This document shows, piece after piece, positions 14,657-21,543 of a stretch of DNA of 24,853 nt. Made by a program: the position numbers and the translations under genes. How positions within the stretch are numbered: position 1 is the first letter of the stretch; each line of letters begins with the position of its first letter. Origin of the DNA: CANHVK01 sp044232905 (GTDB taxonomy: Bacteria; Bacteroidota; Bacteroidia; Flavobacteriales_D; Crocinitomicaceae); contig JBIIKZ010000030.1 of assembly GCA_044232905.1 (NCBI GenBank), forward strand, positions 1-24,853, read 5' to 3'. The notes under the pieces were generated by a model. That model saw nothing but the letters and a program-made list of their open reading frames with translations, did no database searches and had not been told where the DNA came from.

Positions 14657-14784
14657 ATAACGGTTTGCAGCTACCCGAAGAGCGGGACTTTTACCACAAA
14701 ACTTTATTTGAAAAACGAATGTTTGATTAACCACAAAACTGTCATTGGAACACGAAACCCCGCCTTTTGGGTAGGTGCTGTTAT
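14657..14784 (-). repeat. cassette-boundary repeat E4, long form (128 bp)
   Basis: Same length and layout as E3: ATAAC (14657-14661) and GTTAT (14780-14784) ends. An inner stem GCAG/CTACCC...GCGGG pairs with the complementary arm at about 14755-14779. The loop holds two copies of ACCACAAAAC (14693-14702 and 14730-14739) around AAAC-GAAT-GTTT. Stem sequence is unrelated to E3 whereas loop and ends are similar. The stop codon of the 168-residue gene (14781-14783) lies inside the core. Confidence 0.75.
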
Positions 14785-15287
14785 AAGCCGTTTTTATTGT
14801 CATAAAGTATTTCCCTTATTTCTTCTTCGGTCATTAATTTTGAACTTGATAGTGCGTCTATTGCCTGATTAATAGTTACGTAAATTGTTGTCTCATTAAA
14901 TACAGTCTTTTCCTTACCAAGGGCAGAGTCCAAAAGATTATGAACTGAATAAAAAGTTCTTTTTATTTCGTTCGGTAATTCCCAGTCAAGGTCTTGCAAC
15001 GCTACAATTGGGTCAGAAAACTGTCTGCTTAAAGATATAAGGGCAGTATTTTTCATAATTGCTTTGCCAATGATATTTGTCGAAATATATTTCTCGACTG
15101 CGTCTATTGTGTTCTTCAGTAGGGTTCTGTTTACCGAATGTTGAAGTCCAACGACCGTGTCATGATAAGTCAGTTCGTTTTTTTTAGCGTATTTGTTCCA
15201 AATTGGTAAAGCCAACCTTGTCAAACGGATTGCAATATCAAACTGCTTGTCTTTTGGTAAATTGTCAATATGTTCTTCTAGTGTCAT
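14781..15287 (-). CDS. hypothetical protein, 168 residues
   Basis: Not recognised. Begins MTLEEHIDNLPKDKQFDIA. It appears all-helical, with no signal peptide and no metal or nucleotide motif that I can name. ISLSRQFSDPIVALQDLDWELP in the middle and a C-terminal acidic helix (SKLMTEEEIREILYDN) are notable. The ATG is 23 bases from the GTTAT of element E5, and its TAA lies within the E4 core, so it fits one cassette exactly. It is the first gene of the array in the direction of transcription. Function unknown. Confidence 0.7.
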   Translation of the reverse strand: MTLEEHIDNLPKDKQFDIAIRLTRLALPIWNKYAKKNELTYHDTVVGLQHSVNRTLLKNTIDAVEKYISTNIIGKAIMKNTALISLSRQFSDPIVALQDLDWELPNEIKRTFYSVHNLLDSALGKEKTVFNETTIYVTINQAIDALSSSKLMTEEEIREILYDNKNGL

Positions 15288-15309
15288 TTGGTCGTTACTA
15301 AAATGGTTT

Positions 15310-15345
15310 ATAACGTGGATATATACGCATTGCGTATATATCCAC
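15310..15345. repeat. near-perfect palindrome E5 at the head of the accessory block
   Basis: ATAAC (15310-15314) is followed directly by a perfect 15-bp inverted repeat GTGGATATATACGCA with a single central base (15315-15345). On the plus strand it runs into TTTTAATTTTTTT. It could be the outer boundary of the array, since it carries the same ATAAC core, or a terminator facing the plus strand. Confidence 0.6.
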
Positions 15346-15553
15346 TTTTAATTTTTTTCTCCAAAAAACAATTGTAAACCAATGTCACCTTTATTCAAGG
15401 AGAATTTCGAATATAATTACATTTGTATTGAATCAACTACCGTTAAAAATATTTTATATTGTCTGGGAATCGAAGACTGTTGTGGTTATTTGGATTTCGT
15501 ATTGATTCTTGATGTGAGAGTAGACAGTTCCAGAATTATTAAATCGATGTGAA
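15346..15553. other. gene-free stretch between the accessory block and the cytochrome gene
   Basis: About 208 bases. The only recognisable content is the AAA-gene remnant near its right end. A TACATTTG box at 15418-15425 resembles a plus-strand -7 element but has no gene downstream. Confidence 0.5.
15465..15505 (+). pseudogene. decayed 3' end of an AAA/DUF4143 ATPase gene
   Basis: By hand alignment, about 35 of 42 columns match the last codons of the intact ATPase gene (11378-11419). This includes GGGAATCGAA, GTTGTGGTT and GTATTGA, with one missing base near the end. It would encode GNRRLLWLFGF against the intact GNRIPLWLFGFLY. Weaker similarity (GAGA...GAC) continues about 20 bases beyond the stop in both. 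Nothing upstream of it resembles the rest of the gene, so only the tail of a second copy survives. Confidence 0.75.
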
Positions 15554-15898
15554 TTAATTTGTTTGATACGTTTTACTCATCGTTACTAAATATTTCAGTA
15601 TTAAATCAGCTTCGTTAGAAGCAATCACTTCTGATTTTTTATTTGCTATTTCTACCATTTCAGGTACAATGTGTTTCCATTTATCCGCTGTTCTATTGGA
15701 AGGTTTGTCTAAGCCATGACACAAGGAGCATTTTGTTTCATACAATTTCTTTCCTTTGTTCAATTCTTCAAGTGTTAACGAAGGATAAATAGATTTAACT
15801 CGATCAATGTTGGCTTGATTCATTTCAAGAGTTTTTACTGTTGAACATGCAACTGCAATTACAGATAAACAAGTGATAGTGATAAATTTTAGTTTCAT
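15554..15898 (-). CDS. small c-type cytochrome lipoprotein
   Basis: 114 residues. The N-terminus has a lipoprotein signal (VIAVACS, lipid-bearing Cys 18). One heme-binding motif CSLCH (56-60) has His60 as axial ligand and Met80 in VPEM as the probable second ligand. The size fits a single-heme class I cytochrome c anchored to a membrane and facing the periplasm. Its redox partners are unknown; no oxidase gene is nearby. It follows the YqgE/AlgH gene by 5 bases and is probably co-transcribed with it. Confidence 0.85.
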   Translation of the reverse strand: MKLKFITITCLSVIAVACSTVKTLEMNQANIDRVKSIYPSLTLEELNKGKKLYETKCSLCHGLDKPSNRTADKWKHIVPEMVEIANKKSEVIASNEADLILKYLVTMSKTYQTN

Positions 15899-15903
15899 AA
15901 TTT

Positions 15904-16482
15904 TTAGTTATCGTTTGGATTAATAGGGAATTTTGAAATTACTTGGAATTTTGGATCAAGTTTATTCATAAAATAAGTCCATGGATCTTCAATTCGTGTA
16001 GACATAATTTCATCTAAGTTGTCAACATTAGCAACAATCCAATTATGAAGTTTAAGTTCTTCAGAAAGTTGTCTAGCTTCCCAACCAGCGTAACCTAAAA
16101 AAAATCGAATTTTATTGTCTAAAAAATGTTCTTTAGTTAAAACTGTGGTCAGCTGTTCAAAATCCCCTCCAATGTAAATTCCATTTTTGAGTTCAATGCT
16201 TTCATTTAAATCATGTCCCAAGGTATGCAAAAAATAAAGACTTTCTGTTTCTACAGGTCCACCTAAACTTAATTTAACTTTTAATGCAGGGAAATTAGGA
16301 TTCAATTCATTGATTGAAATATCAACATAGTTATTGAGAACAAATCCAAAACTTCCAGCTTTAGAGTGTTCACATAAATACACTACTGAGCGTTGAAAAT
16401 ATTCGTCCGTTAAAAAAGGATCTGCAAGTAAAACGCGACCTTTTTGAGCGGTTAATTTATTTTTAAATGAAATGTCTAACAC
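15904..16482 (-). CDS. YqgE/AlgH family protein (DUF179)
   Basis: About 192 residues matching the YqgE/AlgH family, with KGRVLLADPFL, FQRSVVYLCEH, GSFGFVLNNY, SLGGPVE and FLGYAGWEARQL in the usual order. The function is not established; the name AlgH comes from an alginate regulation link in Pseudomonas. An ATG exists at 16518, but it would add MLFLCFFFEALF, and its codons overlap a TATTTTTG promoter box (16507-16514). I prefer the GTG at 16482, just before LDISFKNKL, which fits family N-termini. A 6-bp hairpin (16527-16541) separates it from the preceding receptor stop. Confidence 0.85.
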   Translation of the reverse strand: MLDISFKNKLTAQKGRVLLADPFLTDEYFQRSVVYLCEHSKAGSFGFVLNNYVDISINELNPNFPALKVKLSLGGPVETESLYFLHTLGHDLNESIELKNGIYIGGDFEQLTTVLTKEHFLDNKIRFFLGYAGWEARQLSEELKLHNWIVANVDNLDEIMSTRIEDPWTYFMNKLDPKFQVISKFPINPNDN

Positions 16483-16542
16483 AAATAAAGCTTCGAAAAA
16501 AAAACACAAAAATAACATTCTCTTTGGTTGTTGCTAACAACA

Positions 16543-18879
16543 TTAAAATTTAAAATTCATCCCAGCACTAACCATCAATGGGAATTGATAAATTTTATCG
16601 TTACTAACACGATTTACATAAAAAATATTGTTACGATTGTAGGCATTGGTCACACTTCCAATTGTTTCAAGCGAATATCTGTTTGAAAATTTAAATGTCT
16701 TTTTCAAAGTAATGTCTAATCGATGGTAGTAAGGTAAACGCTCACTATTGAAATTACCCAAAATCAATTGAATGGCGTCTGTGTTTGTTTTAGTAATGTC
16801 GGTAGTGATTCCGTTTTCAAATTTCTCTTGTTGAATAAAACCAGCTGTTGGAGTAAACGGTAAACCAGAACCTAAATTCCATCTTACGTTAATTTCAAAA
16901 CTTCTTTTTTTGCCTAATGTATAAGATCCCACTAAATTTATATTGTGTCGACGGTCAAATACGGGGAAATAAGTTTTGAAACCATCCCAGCGAGTAGCGG
17001 TACTTAATGAATATACTCCCCATAAAAACAATCTGTCTTTTGAGTATTTCAATAAGAAATCAACACCATAGGATTTACCAGTTTCGATAATGAAGTCTTT
17101 TTTATAAACATCATTTACACTTGAATTTTCTGAAATATCGTCGTATAATTTATTTTGGTTGAGATTACTTAATTGAGGAAAATATTTATAATAACCTTCA
17201 ATATTTAAATTCCAGTATTTCCCTAAATCAAGTTCAAAACCCGCAACACTGTGCCAAGAAAATTGAATAGCACTAGTGACATCAACCATTTCTCCGTTTT
17301 CAAGTGTTAATTTTGATTGAAAACTAGATGGTGCTGATAATAAGCCGTTAAACAGGTTGACAACATCTCGGTCTGAAGATGCAGAAGTGAAATTTTGCGA
17401 AAAACGACCTCCAGATGCTTTGAGTCTTAAGTATTCTGTTGCATTGTATTTGATGCCTAAGCGAGGTTCAAACGAAGTAACATCTCTGGAAGTATAAGAT
17501 TGTACTCGAATACCTGGTTGGATGACCCATCGATTGAATATGAATTTTTGATTCAAATAACTTCCTATTTCAAAAGTGAAGTTTTCATCTGAAATTTGTC
17601 GCGCTGCTTCATTAAAAGTCACATATTTCGTTGAAAATCCTTGGATGTTGATTCCTGCATCCAATTGGCCTTCATTTTTTTGAAAGAAATTAAAATCAAA
17701 TCCTAAATCAACTCCTCCGATACTGCTTGATCGAATTGGAGCATTTTTTTCCTTGAAATCTACCGCGTAATTTGTCCCATTGATGTGTCCTTTGATCAAT
17801 GCAGTTGAACCTCCAGGTACGATTAATATATTCATTCCGCCACCTTGCTGTTTCCAGTTTAATTCAGCGACAGAGGAATAATTGACAGCATCGTTATTTT
17901 GAAAACCGAAGAAACTGAATTTTGATCCACCACCCGCATTCAATGTGATTTTACCATAAGTATCATTGAAATCGTAAGGTAAACCATCTCCATTATTGAT
18001 ATTTGGGTATAGTTTTTTAGACGTTAAGTTCAATAAAGAGTTTTTAAACGAAAACAGGTAAGAACCACCTGATAAGCCATTTGCATCTTTTTTACCGAGC
18101 GGACCTTCAACTACTGCTTTATACATAAACGGGCTTAAAGAAAGTTTACCTTCCAAATGTTTACGGTTACCATCTTTATAGGAAATGTCCATAATAGATG
18201 AGATTCTTCCTCCAAATTTTGCATCAAAACCACCTGTGTAAACGTCTACATTTTTCACAAGTTCAGTTTCAAAAATTGAAAAGAATCCAATTGAGTGAAA
18301 AGGAGAGTAGATAGTCATCCCATCCAAGAGTATTTTATTTTGAATCGGAGTTCCACCTCGAACATACATTTGTCCCCCTTGATCTCCTGTAGTAATTACA
18401 CCAGGTGTAACCGAAAAAGCACCCACAATGTCGTTTTCTGCTCCCATACTAGGAATCCGTTCCAATGCTTTTTTATCCAATTTCAATTGAGAGATAGCAA
18501 CATCTGTAGTTTTTTGTTTGCTAGCGGCACTTACTTTTACTTCTTCGAGGTCTTTAGTTACCTCATTTTTTTCTAACTGGATTTTTATTTGTACAATTTC
18601 TGATGCATTAGTGATTATAATTGATTCTTCTTTCAGACTGAATTGTGGGTTTTCAATTTTAAGCAAATAGGTTCCAATAGTTAATTTTGGAATAGAAAAG
18701 AATCCGTTCACATCTGTTAGTGCACCTGCTACTAATGTGGTGTTTGAATAGAGTTTAACTTTTTGAAAAGGAATGACTTCTCCATTTGATTTATCGTTTA
18801 CAAATCCCCTTACAGTTGCTTGTTGTGCAAATAAAAGTGAAGTTGAAAATAGAAAAAGAAAGATTACTAATTTGCTCAT
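16543..18879 (-). CDS. TonB-dependent outer-membrane receptor, substrate unknown
   Basis: About 778 residues. Signal peptide MSKLVIFLFLFSTSLLFAQ, then a carboxypeptidase-regulatory-like domain (TVRGFVNDKSNGEVIPFQKV to about 100). The plug has MYVRGGTPIQNKILLDG and VDVYTGGFDAKFGGRISS, followed by a beta-barrel ending in GMNFKF with a terminal aromatic. The ATG at 18879 gives a clean signal peptide; an ATG 7 codons earlier would overlap mazG by 8 bases. No SusD-like partner follows, so it is not a SusC-type glycan importer. No riboswitch is visible at its 5' end, so metal-chelate, vitamin or peptide uptake are all possible. Confidence 0.92.
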   Translation of the reverse strand: MSKLVIFLFLFSTSLLFAQQATVRGFVNDKSNGEVIPFQKVKLYSNTTLVAGALTDVNGFFSIPKLTIGTYLLKIENPQFSLKEESIIITNASEIVQIKIQLEKNEVTKDLEEVKVSAASKQKTTDVAISQLKLDKKALERIPSMGAENDIVGAFSVTPGVITTGDQGGQMYVRGGTPIQNKILLDGMTIYSPFHSIGFFSIFETELVKNVDVYTGGFDAKFGGRISSIMDISYKDGNRKHLEGKLSLSPFMYKAVVEGPLGKKDANGLSGGSYLFSFKNSLLNLTSKKLYPNINNGDGLPYDFNDTYGKITLNAGGGSKFSFFGFQNNDAVNYSSVAELNWKQQGGGMNILIVPGGSTALIKGHINGTNYAVDFKEKNAPIRSSSIGGVDLGFDFNFFQKNEGQLDAGINIQGFSTKYVTFNEAARQISDENFTFEIGSYLNQKFIFNRWVIQPGIRVQSYTSRDVTSFEPRLGIKYNATEYLRLKASGGRFSQNFTSASSDRDVVNLFNGLLSAPSSFQSKLTLENGEMVDVTSAIQFSWHSVAGFELDLGKYWNLNIEGYYKYFPQLSNLNQNKLYDDISENSSVNDVYKKDFIIETGKSYGVDFLLKYSKDRLFLWGVYSLSTATRWDGFKTYFPVFDRRHNINLVGSYTLGKKRSFEINVRWNLGSGLPFTPTAGFIQQEKFENGITTDITKTNTDAIQLILGNFNSERLPYYHRLDITLKKTFKFSNRYSLETIGSVTNAYNRNNIFYVNRVSNDKIYQFPLMVSAGMNFKF

Positions 18880-18892
18880 TTTTAGTTTTATT

Positions 18893-19657
18893 TTAGTCAA
18901 ATTTTTTCGCTTGATTCCAATACGTATCCAATTCAGGAAGAGTCATATTATCCATTGATTTATTTTCGGATTGTATTTTTTCTTCCATACATTGAAAACG
19001 TTTGATAAACTTTTTATTGGTCAATTCTAAGGCATTTTCAGGATTAATGTCTACAAATCTAGCATAATTAACCAAGGAAAAAAGGACATCACCGAATTCT
19101 TTGGTTGCTTCTTCTTGAGAGATTGCTTGTGCTTCTTTAAATTCCAATAATTCTTCGTTGACCTTCTCCCAGACTTGCTCTTTGTGTTCCCAATCAAATC
19201 CGATACCTCTAACTTTTTCTTGAATTCTAGCAGCTTTTATCAAAGCAGGTAACGCTTTAGGAACTCCTTCTAAAACAGATTTCCTACCTTCTTTCATTTT
19301 AATTTTTTCCCAATTCGATTTGACGTCTTCTTCATTATTGACTTTTACATCGCCATAGATATGAGGATGTCTTACAATCAGTTTTTCACAGATGCCATTC
19401 AACGTATCTTCCAATGTAAAATGATTTCCTTCTTCGCCTAATTTTGCGTAAAAAACCAAATGTAAAAAAAGGTCGCCTAATTCTTTTTTCACTTCATTCA
19501 AATCATTGATGGAAATTGCTTCTGCAAGTTCGTAGGTTTCTTCAATTGTCAACGAACGAAGGGACTCAAATGTTTGCTTTTGATCCCAAGGACATTTTTC
19601 ACGAAGTTCATCCATGATGTTCAGTAATCTTTCAAATGCTTTAAGTCGTGGATCCAT
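18893..19657 (-). CDS. mazG: nucleoside triphosphate pyrophosphohydrolase MazG
   Basis: 254 residues with the all-alpha MazG fold repeated twice. The first copy has CPWDQKQTFESL, EETYELAEAI and KKELGDLFLHLVFYAK (about 22-72). The second has the shorter metal site NEELLEFKEA and KEFGDVLFSLVNYARF (about 168-200). These acidic residues bind Mg and hydrolyse NTPs to NMP plus pyrophosphate, a house-cleaning role against aberrant nucleotides and in (p)ppGpp tuning. Length and domain order match E. coli MazG. It starts 6 bases after the lipoprotein gene and is probably co-transcribed with it. Confidence 0.93.
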   Translation of the reverse strand: MDPRLKAFERLLNIMDELREKCPWDQKQTFESLRSLTIEETYELAEAISINDLNEVKKELGDLFLHLVFYAKLGEEGNHFTLEDTLNGICEKLIVRHPHIYGDVKVNNEEDVKSNWEKIKMKEGRKSVLEGVPKALPALIKAARIQEKVRGIGFDWEHKEQVWEKVNEELLEFKEAQAISQEEATKEFGDVLFSLVNYARFVDINPENALELTNKKFIKRFQCMEEKIQSENKSMDNMTLPELDTYWNQAKKFD

Positions 19658-19663
19658 AATGAA

Positions 19664-20056
19664 TTAATTCGTTTGAGGTAAAATTTTGAATTTGATATTT
19701 TTCTCGCTGGTATTTCCAAATTCGTTAATAGCTGTAACATGGAGTTCGAGCGTTTTTGTTTTTGTATTTGAATTGATTGTAAAGAAATTAGAATAAATGT
19801 AAGTGGTTGATGAAATTTCTGGAGTAGTTTTACTCAATAACTCATTGTTTTCATCGTCTTTGAGTTCTATTGACACTGAAGTTAGATCCACAACATCTTT
19901 TACATTAAAATCAATGTTGATTTTAGGATTGGAAAGTGAATCATTTTCAGTTGGACTCGAAATTGTAATTACAGGGATGGAATCTGTTGTTTTGGTTTTC
20001 GTACAACTTGTAAACAATAAAGTAAACAAGATAACGATTTGTAGGAGTCTTTTCAT
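19664..20056 (-). CDS. small lipoprotein with Ig-like beta-sandwich domain
   Basis: 130 residues. A lipobox (LLFTSC, Cys 18) follows a hydrophobic signal. The rest reads as one Ig-like domain: PVITISSPTENDSL, INIDFNVKDVVDLTSVSIEL, then TLELHVTAINEFGN and KNIKFKI. It resembles DUF4625-type lipoproteins of Bacteroidota, surface or periplasmic with no known function. It is the first gene of the run leading to mazG and the receptor. Confidence 0.75.
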   Translation of the reverse strand: MKRLLQIVILFTLLFTSCTKTKTTDSIPVITISSPTENDSLSNPKINIDFNVKDVVDLTSVSIELKDDENNELLSKTTPEISSTTYIYSNFFTINSNTKTKTLELHVTAINEFGNTSEKNIKFKILPQTN

Positions 20057-20074
20057 AATTTATACTAAGTGAAA

Positions 20075-20082
20075 CAAATATA
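20075..20082 (-). promoter_or_regulatory. -7 box of the lipoprotein-mazG run
   Basis: TATATTTG on the minus strand, 18 bases before the ATG at 20056, matches the TAnnTTTG box. No clear TTG lies about 20 bases further upstream, so the -33 side is weak. Confidence 0.5.
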
Positions 20083-20124
20083 ATCAATAGTTAATGTTTC
20101 TTTCTATTTGAAGCGATTTCTTTG

Positions 20125-20132
20125 TAAGTTTG
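20125..20132 (+). promoter_or_regulatory. -7 box of the MFS transporter gene
   Basis: TAAGTTTG, 18 bases before the ATG at 20151, matches TAnnTTTG and supports that start. The -33 TTG is not obvious (nearest at 20108-20110 gives a 14-base spacer). It is divergent from the lipoprotein promoter. Confidence 0.5.
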
Positions 20133-20150
20133 TTTGACTAAAATTGTTTC

Positions 20151-21479
20151 ATGGAGCAAGGAAATAAACAAATAATTAAAGGGTGGATTTTTTATGATTG
20201 GGCTAATTCAGTCTATAATTTAGTGATTTCGTCTGCTATTTTCCCGATTTTTTACGATGCTGTAACAACAAAGCATTATTTAGAACGAGTAGGAAGGTCA
20301 GAATTAATGGAGGGAGAGAGTGTTAAAGTTCTGTTTTTTGGAATGGAATTTTCCAATTCGGTATTGTTGTCTTATGTTTTATCTGCTTCTTTTTTAGTAG
20401 TCTCATTTTTATCGCCACTTTTATCAGGAATTGCCGATTACACTGGAAGAAAGAAGAAATTCCTGCAGTTTTTTTGTTACTTAGGATCTTTTGCATGCAT
20501 GTCGCTTTATTGGTTTAGTCCTGATAGATTAGAACTCGGTATGTTTTCTTTGTTTTTAGCAAGTATCGGATTTTGGAATAGTTTAGTTTTTTATAATGCA
20601 TTTTTACCAGAGATTGCTGCTCCTGAAGAACATGATCGTATTTCTGCAAAAGGATTTACAATGGGGTATATCGGATCAATGTTGTTATTAATCATGTGTT
20701 TGGTTTGGATACAAGTATTTCAGTTACCTGTAAAATACTGTTTTATTTTTGTCGGTATTTGGTGGATTGGATTTAGTCAATTTACTTACCGGGTTTTACC
20801 AAATAATGTATACAATCGAAAACCTAAAGCAGGATTATGGAGAGGATTTCGAGAATTATGGTTTGTATTTAAAGAATTTAAGCAAACTCAACGGTTGAAG
20901 AAATATTTAATTTCTTTTTTCTTTTTTAATACGGGAGTTCAAACAGTCATGTTGATGGCGACTATTTTCGCAAACAAAGAAATCAATTGGCCAGAGGGCA
21001 GTGGATCTACCGGATTGATTATTGCAATTTTATTGATACAAATTTTAGGTGCAATTGGTGCGTATTTAATGTCAAAGTTATCTTCTTCGATTGGAAATAT
21101 TAAAACCTTGATTGTTGGTGTGATCGTTTGGTTAGGAATTTGTTACGCTGCATTTGTAATTACAGAACCGGTTGAATTTTACATCATGGCTTCAGTTGTT
21201 GGATTGGTGATGGGTGGAATTCAGGCTATTGCGCGATCCACTTATTCGAAATTCTTACCTGAAACAAGAGACCATGCAAGTTATTTTTCGTTTTACGATG
21301 CTACCGAAAAAATCGGGATTGTTATTGGAATGTTTTTTTTCGGTTTTATTGAATCTTTAACAGGTTCGCTCAGATTTTCAGTCCTTTCAGTGGCTTTTTT
21401 CTTTTTGGTAGGATTAATTGCTTTGTTTTTTGTTCCAAAACATGAAACAGGATTGTCCAAAGGATATGGTATAGAGTGA
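20151..21479 (+). CDS. MFS transporter, UMF1/Atg22-like family
   Basis: A 442-residue membrane protein with about 12 hydrophobic spans. It opens with GWIFYDWANSVYNLVISSAIFP, the diagnostic N-terminus of bacterial Atg22-like (UMF1) permeases. SPLLSGIADYTGRKKKFL is the MFS loop 2-3 motif, and GGIQAIARSTYSKFLPET lies in the second half. Yeast Atg22 exports amino acids from the vacuole; the bacterial substrate is unknown. It starts 12 bases downstream of its predicted transcription start and is followed after 64 bases by the FAD-dependent oxidoreductase on the same strand. Confidence 0.9.
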   Translation: MEQGNKQIIKGWIFYDWANSVYNLVISSAIFPIFYDAVTTKHYLERVGRSELMEGESVKVLFFGMEFSNSVLLSYVLSASFLVVSFLSPLLSGIADYTGRKKKFLQFFCYLGSFACMSLYWFSPDRLELGMFSLFLASIGFWNSLVFYNAFLPEIAAPEEHDRISAKGFTMGYIGSMLLLIMCLVWIQVFQLPVKYCFIFVGIWWIGFSQFTYRVLPNNVYNRKPKAGLWRGFRELWFVFKEFKQTQRLKKYLISFFFFNTGVQTVMLMATIFANKEINWPEGSGSTGLIIAILLIQILGAIGAYLMSKLSSSIGNIKTLIVGVIVWLGICYAAFVITEPVEFYIMASVVGLVMGGIQAIARSTYSKFLPETRDHASYFSFYDATEKIGIVIGMFFFGFIESLTGSLRFSVLSVAFFFLVGLIALFFVPKHETGLSKGYGIE

Positions 21480-21543
21480 GGTATTGCTCTTGCTTTTATG
21501 TGTTTTATTTTGAGTTACTTATAACGAGTTAATTAAGTTGATT

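Noticed and set aside
14642..14872. 76-residue plus-strand open frame across repeat E4
   Set aside because: It runs through the inverted repeat and antisense into the 168-residue gene; its composition follows from the repeat, and it has no start context.
12452..15345. The ATAAC/GTTAT elements as ordinary MITEs
   Set aside because: MITEs of one family should share terminal stem sequence. Here the stems differ while pairing is kept, there are no target-site duplications that I can see, and elements sit at gene 3' ends. Not fully excluded.
11420..15553. An integrase, transposase or other recombinase in the accessory block
   Set aside because: None of the genes shows tyrosine or serine recombinase or DDE motifs, so no resident enzyme can be claimed.
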